This document shows, piece by piece, positions 34,726 through 43,141 of a stretch of 64,000 nt of DNA. How positions within the stretch are numbered: position 1 is the stretch's first letter; each line of letters begins with the position of its first letter. The notes beneath the pieces were generated by a model. It had not been told where the DNA came from, did not search any database, and worked only from the letters and a program-made list of their open reading frames with translations. Both the position numbers and the translations under genes were made by a program. This DNA comes from Maricurvus nonylphenolicus (GTDB taxonomy: Bacteria > Pseudomonadota > Gammaproteobacteria > Pseudomonadales > Cellvibrionaceae): contig NZ_AP031498.1 in the NCBI RefSeq assembly GCF_042854845.1, positions 868,001 through 932,000 of the forward strand, given 5' to 3'.

Positions 34726-34941
34726 ATGGATCTCACTACATTGCAAGCTTTGTCGACGGTTTTGGTGATGATTGCTTTCGCCGGCGTATGCTGGTGGGCA
34801 TTCTCCCCAAGCCGCAAGAAGAAGTTTAACGACGCGGCAAACCTTCCGTTTGCCGACGACGACGCTGATGCGGCAACCAAAGCAAGCAACGCAAACAAGC
34901 AACCCCTTCATCCCAACTCTGATGAAGAAAGGCAGGACTGA
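34726..34941 (+). CDS. ccoQ: cbb3 oxidase small subunit CcoQ
   Basis: 71 aa with one membrane helix (about residues 8-26, VLVMIAFAGVCWWAF) and a charged cytoplasmic tail. It is in the standard ccoQ place between ccoO and ccoP and stabilises the complex. The stop codon is two bases before ccoP. Confidence 0.92.
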   Translation: MDLTTLQALSTVLVMIAFAGVCWWAFSPSRKKKFNDAANLPFADDDADAATKASNANKQPLHPNSDEERQD

Positions 34942-34943
34942 TT

Positions 34944-35867
34944 ATGAGTACTTTTTGGAGCCTTTGGATTATTGGCCTGACCCTGACCAACCTGGTGTTG
35001 GTAACCTGGGTTTTATTTGCAAACCGCAAGGTTGCGGTAAGCGACGAGGATACACCGGAAAACAAAACCACCGGTCACGTCTACGACGGTATTGAAGAAT
35101 ACGACAACCCGCTGCCACGCTGGTGGTTCATGATGTTTGTCGGTACTTTGATATTCACGGCAATCTACCTGGCGCTGTACCCAGGTCTGGGTAACTTTAA
35201 AGGTTTCCTGGGTTGGACTCAGGTAAACCAGCTGGAGCGTGAGCAAGAGAAAGCTCAGGCAACTTACGTAGAAAGTTTTGGTAAGTTCTCTGCCATGTCT
35301 GTTGAAGAGGTTGCACAAGACCCTCTAGCACAGAAAATGGGCCTGCGTCTGTTCGCTAACAACTGTGCTGTATGTCACGGTTCTGACGCCGGTGGTAACT
35401 ACGGCTTCCCGAACCTGACTGACACTGACTGGTTGTACGGCGGTAGTGCTGAGCAAATCAAGCACAGTATTACTTACGGCCGTAACGGTTCCATGCCTGC
35501 ATGGGGCCCGATCATCGGCGAAGAGAATGTGGTTAACGTAGGTGAGTTCGTACTGTCTCTGTCTGGCCAGGATCACAATGCTGAGCAGGCAGAACAAGGT
35601 AAGCAGGTTTACGCACAAAACTGTGCCGCTTGTCACGCCGCTGACGGCACCGGTAGCGAAGTTGTGGGTGCACCTAACCTGGCTGACGATGTATGGCTGT
35701 ACGCCAGTGGCGATCCAGAGAAGCTGGCCGCCGAGATTCGTCACTCTATCCGTAACGGTCGCTCCAACGTGATGCCTGCGCAAAAAGACATGCTGCGTGA
35801 AGACAAAATTCACCTGCTGACTGCTTACGTATACGGCCTGTCCCAAGAAGAGCAAGACGCCGAATAA
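34944..35867 (+). CDS. ccoP: cbb3-type cytochrome c oxidase subunit III (diheme c)
   Basis: 307 aa. Two N-terminal membrane helices (about 6-26 and 60-80) are followed by two cytochrome c domains. The heme sites are C141-A-V-C144-H145 and C227-A-A-C230-H231, and the methionine ligands are in GSMPAWG and SNVMPAQ. It takes electrons from soluble or membrane cytochrome c. It is the last gene of ccoNOQP. Two hairpins (35882-35915 and 35920-35954) separate it from ccoG. Confidence 0.98.
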   Translation: MSTFWSLWIIGLTLTNLVLVTWVLFANRKVAVSDEDTPENKTTGHVYDGIEEYDNPLPRWWFMMFVGTLIFTAIYLALYPGLGNFKGFLGWTQVNQLEREQEKAQATYVESFGKFSAMSVEEVAQDPLAQKMGLRLFANNCAVCHGSDAGGNYGFPNLTDTDWLYGGSAEQIKHSITYGRNGSMPAWGPIIGEENVVNVGEFVLSLSGQDHNAEQAEQGKQVYAQNCAACHAADGTGSEVVGAPNLADDVWLYASGDPEKLAAEIRHSIRNGRSNVMPAQKDMLREDKIHLLTAYVYGLSQEEQDAE

Positions 35868-35881
35868 GTCTTGCCTTCCAT

Positions 35882-35954
35882 AAGGGCCTTTATACCGATC
35901 TGGTGACAGGCCCTTCCCGGTACCGCTCAATATATACAACTCCAAGAGCGGTAC
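35882..35954 (+). other. Two hairpins between ccoP and ccoG
   Basis: AAGGGCCT (35882-35889) pairs with AGGCCCTT (35908-35915), and GTACCGCTC (35920-35928) pairs with GAGCGGTAC (35946-35954). Neither is followed by a T-run. They may stabilise the 3' end of the abundant ccoNOQP message and lower read-through into ccoG. Confidence 0.6.
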
Positions 35955-36046
35955 TGACTCCTTCTGGATCCACTTGATCCTCCTCTGACATCTTGCAAGA
36001 CCATATAGCCTTAGGTGTAAAACAAGGAATAGAAGAGGTAGCAACC

Positions 36047-37489
36047 GTGAGTGAAAAAATTCCCGCCAAAGAAGTGCAGGAAACAGAAGAGCAACATATC
36101 CGTTATCGTCAGCTTTACGAAGCGGCCGATAAAATCTATACCCGTAAAGTCTCGGGATTTTTCCAGAAACTCCGTCGTTATACCGGTCTGCCTTTAATTG
36201 CAGGCTTCTTGTTGATGCCTTGGTTGGTCATCGATGGTCGCCCGGCCATGTTATTTGATCTGCCGACGCGTCAGTTCCATATCCTGTGGATGACGTTTTG
36301 GCCCCAGGATGGCATGTTACTGGCCTGGTTGCTGATCATTGCAGCCTTTACCCTGTTTACCGTCACTGTGCTGGTGGGCCGAGTTTGGTGTGGTTTTACC
36401 TGTCCACAAACCGTGTGGACCCTAATGTATATCTGGGCCGAGCATTTCTGCGAGGGTGATCGCAACAAGCGTATCAAACTCGACAAACAGGGCTGGAATA
36501 CCGAAAAAGTTATCCGTAAAGGCGGCAAACACCTGATCTGGGTGGGGATTGCCTTTATTACCGGGCTAACGTTTATCGGCTACTTTACGCCGATACGTGA
36601 ATTGATCATGGGATTTGTGCCGCAGATAGGTGCCGATGGTTTTGTCACCTTTGATGTTCATCCCGCAGCAGCCTTCTGGACCCTGTTTTTTACCTTTATG
36701 ACCTATCTCAACGCTGGCTGGATGCGTGAGCAGGTGTGTAAATACATGTGTCCATACGCCCGTTTTCAGTCGGTAATGTACGATACCGATACCCTGGCGG
36801 TGCACTATGATGCTGGTCGTGGTGAAACCCGCGGCCCGCGTAAGCCGAAAGAGGACTACAAGGCCAACGGTAAAGGCGACTGTATCGACTGCTCCTGGTG
36901 TGTACAGGTATGTCCGGTGGATATCGATATTCGTGAGGGCCTGCAGTACGAGTGCATCAACTGTGGTTTGTGTGTCGATGCCTGTAATCAGGTAATGGAT
37001 AAGATGAACTATCCGCGTGGGCTGATTCGCTTTACCTCGGAAGACCAGCTGGAAACCGGTCATACACACTTTGTGCGCCCGCGTCTGTTCGGGTATTCTT
37101 TGGCCGTTTTGGTGATGATCAGCGCATTTATCTATGCCATTGGCAATCGCCAGCCGCTATCCATTGATGTGGTGCGTGATCGTGGGACCAAAATGTACCG
37201 TATCAGTGGTGATAAGGTGCAAAATGTCTATACGGTTAACATCAATAATATGGATCGAAATGCTCATATTTATCGTATTGACGTGGTAGGTGAAGGCGAT
37301 TATAAAGTCCGCGGCTATCGTCCTATGCAGCTGGAAGAAGGTGAGCGATTCACGCTGCCGCTACGTATAGTGGTGCCCCGTGACCAGTTACCAGAGTCGA
37401 AAAATGAAATCTCGATTCGAGTGACTGCCAAGGATGATGAAAGTATGACGGCCGAACAAAAAACCATATTTATCGGCCCCAAGAAATAA
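36047..37489 (+). CDS. ccoG: Cytochrome c oxidase accessory protein CcoG (RdxA/FixG)
   Basis: About 480 aa from GTG 36047 (VSEKIPAKE...), chosen for the AGAGG nine bases upstream; the frame is open from 35993. It is a membrane iron-sulfur protein thought to reduce copper for assembly of the CcoN binuclear centre. It has membrane helices, WCGFTCPQTVW and YMCPYARFQ cysteine motifs, two ferredoxin clusters (CIDCSWCVQVCP and CINCGLCVDACN) and a C-terminal Ig-like FixG_C domain. It starts the assembly set ccoG-H-I-S. Confidence 0.95.
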   Translation: MSEKIPAKEVQETEEQHIRYRQLYEAADKIYTRKVSGFFQKLRRYTGLPLIAGFLLMPWLVIDGRPAMLFDLPTRQFHILWMTFWPQDGMLLAWLLIIAAFTLFTVTVLVGRVWCGFTCPQTVWTLMYIWAEHFCEGDRNKRIKLDKQGWNTEKVIRKGGKHLIWVGIAFITGLTFIGYFTPIRELIMGFVPQIGADGFVTFDVHPAAAFWTLFFTFMTYLNAGWMREQVCKYMCPYARFQSVMYDTDTLAVHYDAGRGETRGPRKPKEDYKANGKGDCIDCSWCVQVCPVDIDIREGLQYECINCGLCVDACNQVMDKMNYPRGLIRFTSEDQLETGHTHFVRPRLFGYSLAVLVMISAFIYAIGNRQPLSIDVVRDRGTKMYRISGDKVQNVYTVNINNMDRNAHIYRIDVVGEGDYKVRGYRPMQLEEGERFTLPLRIVVPRDQLPESKNEISIRVTAKDDESMTAEQKTIFIGPKK

Positions 37490-37496
37490 TTATATT

Positions 37497-37590
37497 AATG
37501 TCATACCTGCGAAGGCAGGTATCCAGTCTCTTTATGCGGCTTAAGAAGAGTACGAAAAAGACACTGGGCTCCTGCTTATGCAGGAGCGAC
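37497..37590. repeat. Pair of inverted REP-like hairpins between ccoG and ccoH
   Basis: The first hairpin is ATACCTGC/GCAGGTAT with a GAAG loop (37503-37522), inside the conserved frame GTCAT...ATCCAGT. The second is GCTCCTGC/GCAGGAGC with a TTAT loop (37568-37587), with the frame in opposite orientation (ACTGGG...GCGAC). The two units face each other about 45 bases apart, like a BIME. A single relative is at 40609-40638. The frame matches a class of intergenic repeats common in bacteria. Confidence 0.8.
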
Positions 37591-37612
37591 AAACAGCTCT
37601 AAAAGGTAGAAG

Positions 37613-38155
37613 ATGAATAATATTAGTGGTTCCCAAGAACCCGTAGCCCCTTGGTACAAGCAATTCTGGGCCTGGTTTATCCTGGCTCCGCTGATTATTG
37701 TGATTATCGCCTGTACCATTACCGTCACCATTGCCTTTAAAAACAAAGATGATGTGGTGATCGATAATTACTACAAGGAAGGGCGCACCATTAACCAGCG
37801 TTTCGTTCAGGACGCCAATGCCCGTGAAATGGGCTTAAGTGGTGAGTTGGTATTTGACCGTCAACTGGGTGAAATACTGCTGAATTTGCAAGCTGACGAA
37901 GAGCTGCCTGCTGAGTTGGAGCTTGAACTCAGTCACCCTAGCAAAGCGGCCAAGGATATGTATTTAACCTTGAAGCAAATGTCCCCTGGACGCTATCGCA
38001 CCGACTATGAAGGTACTCTGGAGAATCACTGGTATGTTCGTATTCTGCCGCACAAGGAAGAGCAGATTGCCGAAGCCCGCTGGCGTTTAAAAGGTGAGGT
38101 AGATTTTAAATACGGTGAACGCATCCACTTTGATGCTCAGGATCCCAGCCCCTAA
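37613..38155 (+). CDS. ccoH: FixH/CcoH family cbb3 assembly protein
   Basis: 180 aa with one N-terminal membrane helix (about residues 15-40, FWAWFILAPLIIVIIACTITVTIAF), then a periplasmic beta-domain of the FixH family (VVIDNYYKEGRTINQRF is the conserved start). It is needed for cbb3 assembly and is in its usual place between ccoG and ccoI. A ribosome site AAAGG lies before ATG 37613. Confidence 0.9.
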   Translation: MNNISGSQEPVAPWYKQFWAWFILAPLIIVIIACTITVTIAFKNKDDVVIDNYYKEGRTINQRFVQDANAREMGLSGELVFDRQLGEILLNLQADEELPAELELELSHPSKAAKDMYLTLKQMSPGRYRTDYEGTLENHWYVRILPHKEEQIAEARWRLKGEVDFKYGERIHFDAQDPSP

Positions 38156-38188
38156 TTCCGACACTAAAGCTCTCTCCAATTTTATAGC

Positions 38189-40579
38189 ATGACCGATTGT
38201 TATCACTGCGGCCTGGCGGTTCCGCCAGGCAGTGACTTCACCCTTACGCTTGAAGGCCAGTCCCGAGACTTTTGTTGTCCCGGTTGTCAGGCTGTTGCCG
38301 AAGCTATTGTTGATGGTGGCCTTGCCAACTTTTATCAATTTCGCAGTGAGCTAAATCAGCGCCCCGATCAGGAAGAGGCTACAGCCGATAAGTACGCGCC
38401 CTTTGATTTACCGGAAGTCCAGCAGGACTTTGTGCGTGAGCAGGATAATGGTCAGCGTCAGGCGCAGTTGATTCTGGAAAGCATTACTTGTGCCGCCTGT
38501 GTCTGGTTGATCGAGCATCATTTACAAAAAGTATCGGGCGTTACCGAAGTTAAGGTCAATGCTAATACCCACCGTTGTTTGCTCACCTGGGACCCCGAAC
38601 AACAAAACCTGAGTCAATTGATGCACGAACTGGCGCGTATCGGTTACGCGCCGCAGCCGGGCACCGATGATCAACAGCACCGTGTACAACTGCAGGAGCA
38701 GCGCACAACCCTGATGCGTTTGGCGGTCGCCGGTATCGGTATGATGCAGGTGGGTATGTTTGCCGTGGCACTTTATGCCGGTGCATTGGAAGCTTGGGAA
38801 AGCTTCTTCCGCTGGGTAAGTTTCGCCGTAGCTACACCGGTTGTGTTCTACAGTGCGCGATCATTTTTCCAGGGCGCCAAGCGTGCCTTGCAAATGCGTC
38901 ACCTCACCATGGATGTGCCTGTCGCCTTGGCGATTGGTGGTGCCTATACCGCCAGTGGCTGGGCGACTATATTTGGTGGCGGAGAAGTCTATTTTGATTC
39001 TGTCTCCATGTTTACCTTCTTCCTGTTGTGGGGCCGCTACCTGGAAATGCGCGCCCGGCATCGCAACAGTTTGGCGACGGGACGACTGGCACAACTGCTG
39101 CCATTAACGGCCGATAAATGGCAGGAAAATAATCAGTGCTTTGCGCCTGTGCCGTTAAAGAGTTTACAGGCCGGCGATCGGGTGCAGATCAGTGCTGGTG
39201 CTACTGTGCCCTGTGATGGGCTCGTCATTGATGGTCGCAGCGGTATCGTTGAAGCACTGCTAACCGGTGAGCCGGATGCAGTGGAGAAAAAAGCAGGGGA
39301 TACCGTAACAGCAGGTACGCTGAATACCGATGCACCGCTGCAAATTGAAGTGCAGGCTGTTGGCGCCAATACACGCTTGTCGGCTATCGAACATTTGGTG
39401 GAACAGGCGCAACAAGAAAAACCGCGTCAGGTTGCGGTGGCCGATCGTCTGGCAGGTTATTTTGTTGGGGCAGTATTAATTGTTTCGGCGCTGGTATTTA
39501 CCAGTTGGTACTTTATTGAGCCGGAACGAGCCCTGTGGATTACCTTGTCGGTATTGGTGGTTACCTGTCCATGTGCCTTGTCGTTGGCATCACCTGCGGC
39601 ACTGACCGCAGCCGTTGCCGAGCTACGCAGTCGCGGGCTATTAATTACCCGTGGGCATGTGCTGGAAAGCCTGTCATCTATTACCCGTGTGGTCTTTGAT
39701 AAAACCGGTACGCTCACTGTGGGTGAGCCACAAGTCAGTGATGTCCTGTTGCTGCAAGATGATATTGACCGTGATCAGGTGCTGGCGATTGCAGCGGCAT
39801 TGGAAGCGGGCTCATCCCATCCGCTGGCAAAAGCCTTTGCGCCTTTTGCTGGCCGTTACTTTGGCCGTGAATTACAACAGAAAACTGGCCAGGGCGTGAG
39901 TGGCAGAGTAGAAGGAATTAACTATCGCCTCGGCCGTATCGATTTTGCCGCTGCCGAGTTATCCCAAGTTCCTACTGCACCAGATGTGACTTCGGGGCAA
40001 TGGTTACTGCTTTGTGATAATGCCCGTGCTATTGCCTGGTTTGCGCTACAAGATACTCTACGTGACTCAGCCGCTGATAGTGTAAAACAGTTGCAGGCCA
40101 GAGGCTTAAAAGTTGAGTTGCTAAGTGGTGATAGCTCTCCTGTGGGACAACAGCTTGCCGACGAATTGGGACTGGATGATTGTCTCACCGGCGTGACACC
40201 CATGCAGAAACTGGAGCGCGTAAAAGCGCTTCAGGCGGCTGGTGAAAAAGTGCTGATGGTTGGCGATGGTATCAATGATATCCCGGTATTAAGCGGGGCT
40301 GATATCTCCGTGGCCATGGGTGGTGCGACTGATTTGGCGCAAACCCAGGCCGACAGCATTTTGTTAAGCTCTGACTTACACGCATTAAACAACGCCTTCG
40401 AATGCGCTGGCATGACCAAGCGCATTATCAGGCAAAACCTGACTTGGGCTTTAGCGTATAATGGCTCAGCATTACCTCTGGCAGCACTGGGTCTAATACC
40501 GCCTTACCTTGCAGCTATAGGCATGTCTTTAAGTTCGTTGGTAGTAGTTGTAAACGCTTTACGCATTCATAAAAACTAG
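38189..40579 (+). CDS. ccoI: Copper-exporting P1B-type ATPase for cbb3 oxidase assembly (CcoI/FixI)
   Basis: A 796-aa heavy-metal ATPase. The N-terminus has the extra cysteine-rich segment typical of FixI (CYHCG and CCPGCQ), then an HMA domain with C101-A-A-C104. Membrane helices carry the metal site C460-P-C462 (VTCPCALSLASPAAL). The phosphorylation motif is DKTGTLT (D504), and the hinge is MVGDGINDIPVL. Such ATPases move Cu(I) outward to supply CcoN rather than for resistance. No good start with a strong ribosome site other than ATG 38189 is visible. Confidence 0.95.
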   Translation: MTDCYHCGLAVPPGSDFTLTLEGQSRDFCCPGCQAVAEAIVDGGLANFYQFRSELNQRPDQEEATADKYAPFDLPEVQQDFVREQDNGQRQAQLILESITCAACVWLIEHHLQKVSGVTEVKVNANTHRCLLTWDPEQQNLSQLMHELARIGYAPQPGTDDQQHRVQLQEQRTTLMRLAVAGIGMMQVGMFAVALYAGALEAWESFFRWVSFAVATPVVFYSARSFFQGAKRALQMRHLTMDVPVALAIGGAYTASGWATIFGGGEVYFDSVSMFTFFLLWGRYLEMRARHRNSLATGRLAQLLPLTADKWQENNQCFAPVPLKSLQAGDRVQISAGATVPCDGLVIDGRSGIVEALLTGEPDAVEKKAGDTVTAGTLNTDAPLQIEVQAVGANTRLSAIEHLVEQAQQEKPRQVAVADRLAGYFVGAVLIVSALVFTSWYFIEPERALWITLSVLVVTCPCALSLASPAALTAAVAELRSRGLLITRGHVLESLSSITRVVFDKTGTLTVGEPQVSDVLLLQDDIDRDQVLAIAAALEAGSSHPLAKAFAPFAGRYFGRELQQKTGQGVSGRVEGINYRLGRIDFAAAELSQVPTAPDVTSGQWLLLCDNARAIAWFALQDTLRDSAADSVKQLQARGLKVELLSGDSSPVGQQLADELGLDDCLTGVTPMQKLERVKALQAAGEKVLMVGDGINDIPVLSGADISVAMGGATDLAQTQADSILLSSDLHALNNAFECAGMTKRIIRQNLTWALAYNGSALPLAALGLIPPYLAAIGMSLSSLVVVVNALRIHKN

Positions 40580-40608
40580 CTTATGAATCGGGCACATTAT
40601 CCATTAAT

Positions 40609-40638
40609 GTCATCCCAGCGTAGGCTGGGATCCAGTGT
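40609..40638. repeat. Single REP-like hairpin between ccoI and ccoS
   Basis: ATCCCAGC (40612-40619) and GCTGGGAT (40624-40631) with a GTAG loop lie in the same GTCAT...CCAGTGTC frame as the unit at 37503. The stem bases differ but compensate, as expected for a family selected for structure. Confidence 0.8.
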
Positions 40639-40674
40639 CTTCAGCATGGCACAATAAAAAACACAGAGAAAACC

Positions 40675-40884
40675 GTGGAAAGCCTATACTTCCTAATCCC
40701 CGTAGCCTTATTGCTCTTAGCCATCGCCATCCGCTTCCTTTTCTGGGCAGTAAAAAGCGGCCAATACGATGATCTCGACACCGAGGCCCACCGTATATTA
40801 TTTGACGACGACAATCCCAACCCCAAAGAGCCTGAAAAACCAAAAGACAGCAGTAAGCCGGACGACGAAGAGGAAAAATCCTAG
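40675..40884 (+). CDS. ccoS: cbb3 oxidase maturation protein CcoS
   Basis: 69 aa from GTG 40675. It has one membrane helix at the N-terminus (ESLYFLIPVALLLLAIAIRFLFWAV), the family motif FWAVKSGQYDDLDTEAHRILFDDD, and a charged tail. It helps insert cofactors into cbb3 oxidase. Its TAG stop shares a base with the GTG start of the next gene, so the two are coupled. Confidence 0.95.
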   Translation: MESLYFLIPVALLLLAIAIRFLFWAVKSGQYDDLDTEAHRILFDDDNPNPKEPEKPKDSSKPDDEEEKS

Positions 40885-41684
40885 TGGATCCGGTAAATGC
40901 CTACGCGGCGGCCTTTGCAGTAGGTCTGTTTGGTGGCGCCCACTGTTTGGGTATGTGCGGCGGCATTATGGCTGCATTGAGCTTTGCAGTACCGGCGGAG
41001 CAAAAATCCAAACGCCTGAGCATTTTACTGGGTTATAACCTGGGCCGTATTGGCAGTTATACCCTGCTGGGATTATTGGTGGGCCTGTTAGGGCAACAGT
41101 TAAGTGGCGGCAGTGGCATGACCGTAATGCGTTTTGTTGCCGGTGGTTTACTGATTGCGATGGGGTTGTATCTGGCTGACTGGTGGCGAGGCCTTACTCA
41201 CTTAGAACGTTTAGGTGGGAGTTTGTGGAAATTTATGCAGCCTTTGTCTAAACGATTAATGCCTGTTAAGAATCCATTCAGCGCGGTGGCATTAGGGTGT
41301 GTATGGGGCTGGTTGCCCTGTGGATTAATTTACACCGCGTTGGTCTATGCCATGGCACAGGGCAATGCGATTGAATCAGCAGGTGTGATGCTGGCTTTTG
41401 GTTTAGGTACTTTGCCCACGGTGTTTGCCGGAGGCTGGTTCGCTGATCAGTTAAAACAACTATTGCAGGCCAAAGGGCTGCGCATAGTGATGGCGCTTCT
41501 CATTATCGGTTTTGGTATTTGGACGATCTGGATTGCTGCCAGTCATGCAGGTCACGGTGCTGATCATAGTGGCCACTCCAGTCATCAACTGCATAGTACC
41601 GATGCCGATAACCATAGCGCACCAGAGCATAAGAATAAGAATGAGGATGCATCGCCTGCCACTCATCACAAACATCACCATTAA
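40884..41684 (+). CDS. Sulfite exporter TauE/SafE family membrane protein, with His-rich tail
   Basis: A 266-aa protein with about six membrane helices, starting at GTG 40884 inside the ccoS stop codon. The start GLFGGAHCLGMCGGIMAAL and the mid segment GCVWGWLPCGLIYTALVYAMA are typical of the CcdA/DsbD-like SafE proteins next to cco clusters, probably for thiol or copper handling during maturation. The last ~45 residues hold more than ten histidines (SHAGHGADHSGHSSH ... HHKHHH), a likely Cu, Ni or Zn binding tail. In Pseudomonas a similar gene follows ccoS. Confidence 0.88.
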   Translation: MDPVNAYAAAFAVGLFGGAHCLGMCGGIMAALSFAVPAEQKSKRLSILLGYNLGRIGSYTLLGLLVGLLGQQLSGGSGMTVMRFVAGGLLIAMGLYLADWWRGLTHLERLGGSLWKFMQPLSKRLMPVKNPFSAVALGCVWGWLPCGLIYTALVYAMAQGNAIESAGVMLAFGLGTLPTVFAGGWFADQLKQLLQAKGLRIVMALLIIGFGIWTIWIAASHAGHGADHSGHSSHQLHSTDADNHSAPEHKNKNEDASPATHHKHHH

Positions 41685-41805
41685 TCGGAAATCTACCGGT
41701 GAAGAGGGGAAAGAACTGCTAAGCTTTTTGTCGAAGAAGTATAGAAGTGGTTTCTTAAGGGAATAAGTCCGGTAGACCACTTTTACCAGATTGTAAAGGT
41801 GACCT

Positions 41806-42384
41806 ATGGAACATGTACCCCGTGAACCTCTGTTGGATGTTGGCCGCGTGTTGCCAATACTCGACAAAATTTCCATCTTCGGCGGTCTGTCGGAGACCCA
41901 GCTTTATCGTATTTTTCAGCAACTGAAAAAAGTTAATTACGATGCCAATGAACTGATTTTTCATCAGGGCGATCATCCCTCTTATATTTATATTGTCCTC
42001 GCCGGGCGGGTACGTTTGGTCTTTGATGTTGACGATCATCCCCTGTCGAAAACCGAGCTGGATCAAGGTGCATGTTTTGGTGAGACGTCTTTGATTGGCG
42101 TGCAGTCCCACTCGGCCAGCGCAGTAGCCGTTGAAGATACCGAACTGCTGGTTCTATCGGGTGAAACCTTAAGTTTATTCTTTGAACAGGATAAAACCCT
42201 GTTCTCCATGTTAATCCTCAATATTGCCCGTGAAGCCAGTCGGCGTTTGCACCAAACTGACGAGCTTCTATTGCACTATTTACACGAAGGCCACCTGCAC
42301 GAAGTGGAACCCATTTTGGATATGGTGGAGCCACGAGCGCAATTGGCACAGAGAGATGACCGTAGAGATCAGGACGTCGTCTAG
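41806..42384 (+). CDS. Cyclic nucleotide-binding domain protein without HTH
   Basis: 192 aa. Residues ~20-150 form a cNMP-binding beta-barrel (IFGGLSETQLYRIFQQLKKVNYDANELIFHQGDHPSYIYIVLAGRVRLVF, FGETSLIG). The phosphate-binding arginine of cAMP-binding Crp is not evident (SHSASAVA). The C-terminal part is helical and acidic, with no helix-turn-helix, so it is not a normal Crp/Fnr regulator. There are no cysteines for an Fnr iron-sulfur cluster. It stands just after the cco assembly set, where Pseudomonas has hemN and anr. Confidence 0.82.
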   Translation: MEHVPREPLLDVGRVLPILDKISIFGGLSETQLYRIFQQLKKVNYDANELIFHQGDHPSYIYIVLAGRVRLVFDVDDHPLSKTELDQGACFGETSLIGVQSHSASAVAVEDTELLVLSGETLSLFFEQDKTLFSMLILNIAREASRRLHQTDELLLHYLHEGHLHEVEPILDMVEPRAQLAQRDDRRDQDVV

Positions 42385-42503
42385 GTATAGCTATAGATTT
42401 TACTATTGACGTGTTCTTATCTGCCGATACACTCATTACATCAAGCGATTAAATACTTCATAAGAATACAGTGCCGCGAGCACAAGGAATTGGCGCGCCA
42501 ATC

Positions 42504-43130
42504 ATGAAGCAAATCTTTGTCGCCAACCCAAAAGGGGGGTGCGGAAAGACAACCCTGGCGACACAAATTGCCAGTTACTATGCGGGTCAAAACCAGCAGG
42601 TAGCTTTGGTTGATCACGATAACCAACAATCCTCATTGGACTGGCTAAAATGTCGCCCCCAAGGTTGTGCGCCGATAGATCCTGTAAAAGCCTATAACGG
42701 ATATAACGCTACGGTTAATGGTGTGGATTGGTCCATACATGATATGCCTGCAGCGTGCAGTCTTGATGACTTAAAAGACGCCATTGTCGGTGATGCCTAT
42801 CTACTGATTCCTATTCTTCCTTCTCCAACGGATATTAAAGCCGGTGTGCGATTCTTAATGGCGCTTAATCGAGATCCCTGGTTTGCTGAAGCGAATATCA
42901 AGGTTGGTTTAGTGGCAAACCGGGTGCGCTCCAATACCAACTACTTTAAAGTGCTGGTATCGTTTTTGGAACAGGTTAATATGCCATTGATTACCAGTAT
43001 TCGAGATACCCAGAATTATATTCGGGCTATGGATGGTGGTGTGGGGATTTTTGATTTACCGCCGAGTCGGGTTGTAACAGACAAAGAGCAATGGGAGCCA
43101 TTGTTACATTGGTTGTCGGCTTCGCCATAG
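42504..43130 (+). CDS. Orphan ParA-family ATPase
   Basis: About 208 aa from ATG 42504; the frame opens at GTG 42471, and neither start has an ideal ribosome site. The deviant Walker A motif KGGCGKTT with its signature lysine, LVDHDNQQSS, and the conserved ParA middle define the family. No parB partner and no parS-like repeats were seen, so plasmid or chromosome partition is unlikely. Small orphan ParA proteins can position protein complexes. Its target is unknown. Confidence 0.85.
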   Translation: MKQIFVANPKGGCGKTTLATQIASYYAGQNQQVALVDHDNQQSSLDWLKCRPQGCAPIDPVKAYNGYNATVNGVDWSIHDMPAACSLDDLKDAIVGDAYLLIPILPSPTDIKAGVRFLMALNRDPWFAEANIKVGLVANRVRSNTNYFKVLVSFLEQVNMPLITSIRDTQNYIRAMDGGVGIFDLPPSRVVTDKEQWEPLLHWLSASP

Positions 43131-43141
43131 ATCGAGATCTA

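Noticed and set aside
32748..34898. A 716-codon open frame antisense to ccoN and ccoO
   Set aside because: It is the shadow of strongly biased codons in ccoN/ccoO. It has no ribosome site, no protein-like composition, and covers conserved oxidase genes exactly.
35882..35954. Hairpins after ccoP as an intrinsic terminator
   Set aside because: Stems are good, but no T-run follows either one.
41806..42384. cNMP-domain gene as anr/fnr
   Set aside because: It lacks the N-terminal cysteines and any helix-turn-helix, so it cannot be the oxygen-sensing DNA-binding regulator.
42504..43130. ParA gene as part of a plasmid partition or origin region
   Set aside because: No parB, parS-like repeats, dnaA boxes or replication gene lie nearby.
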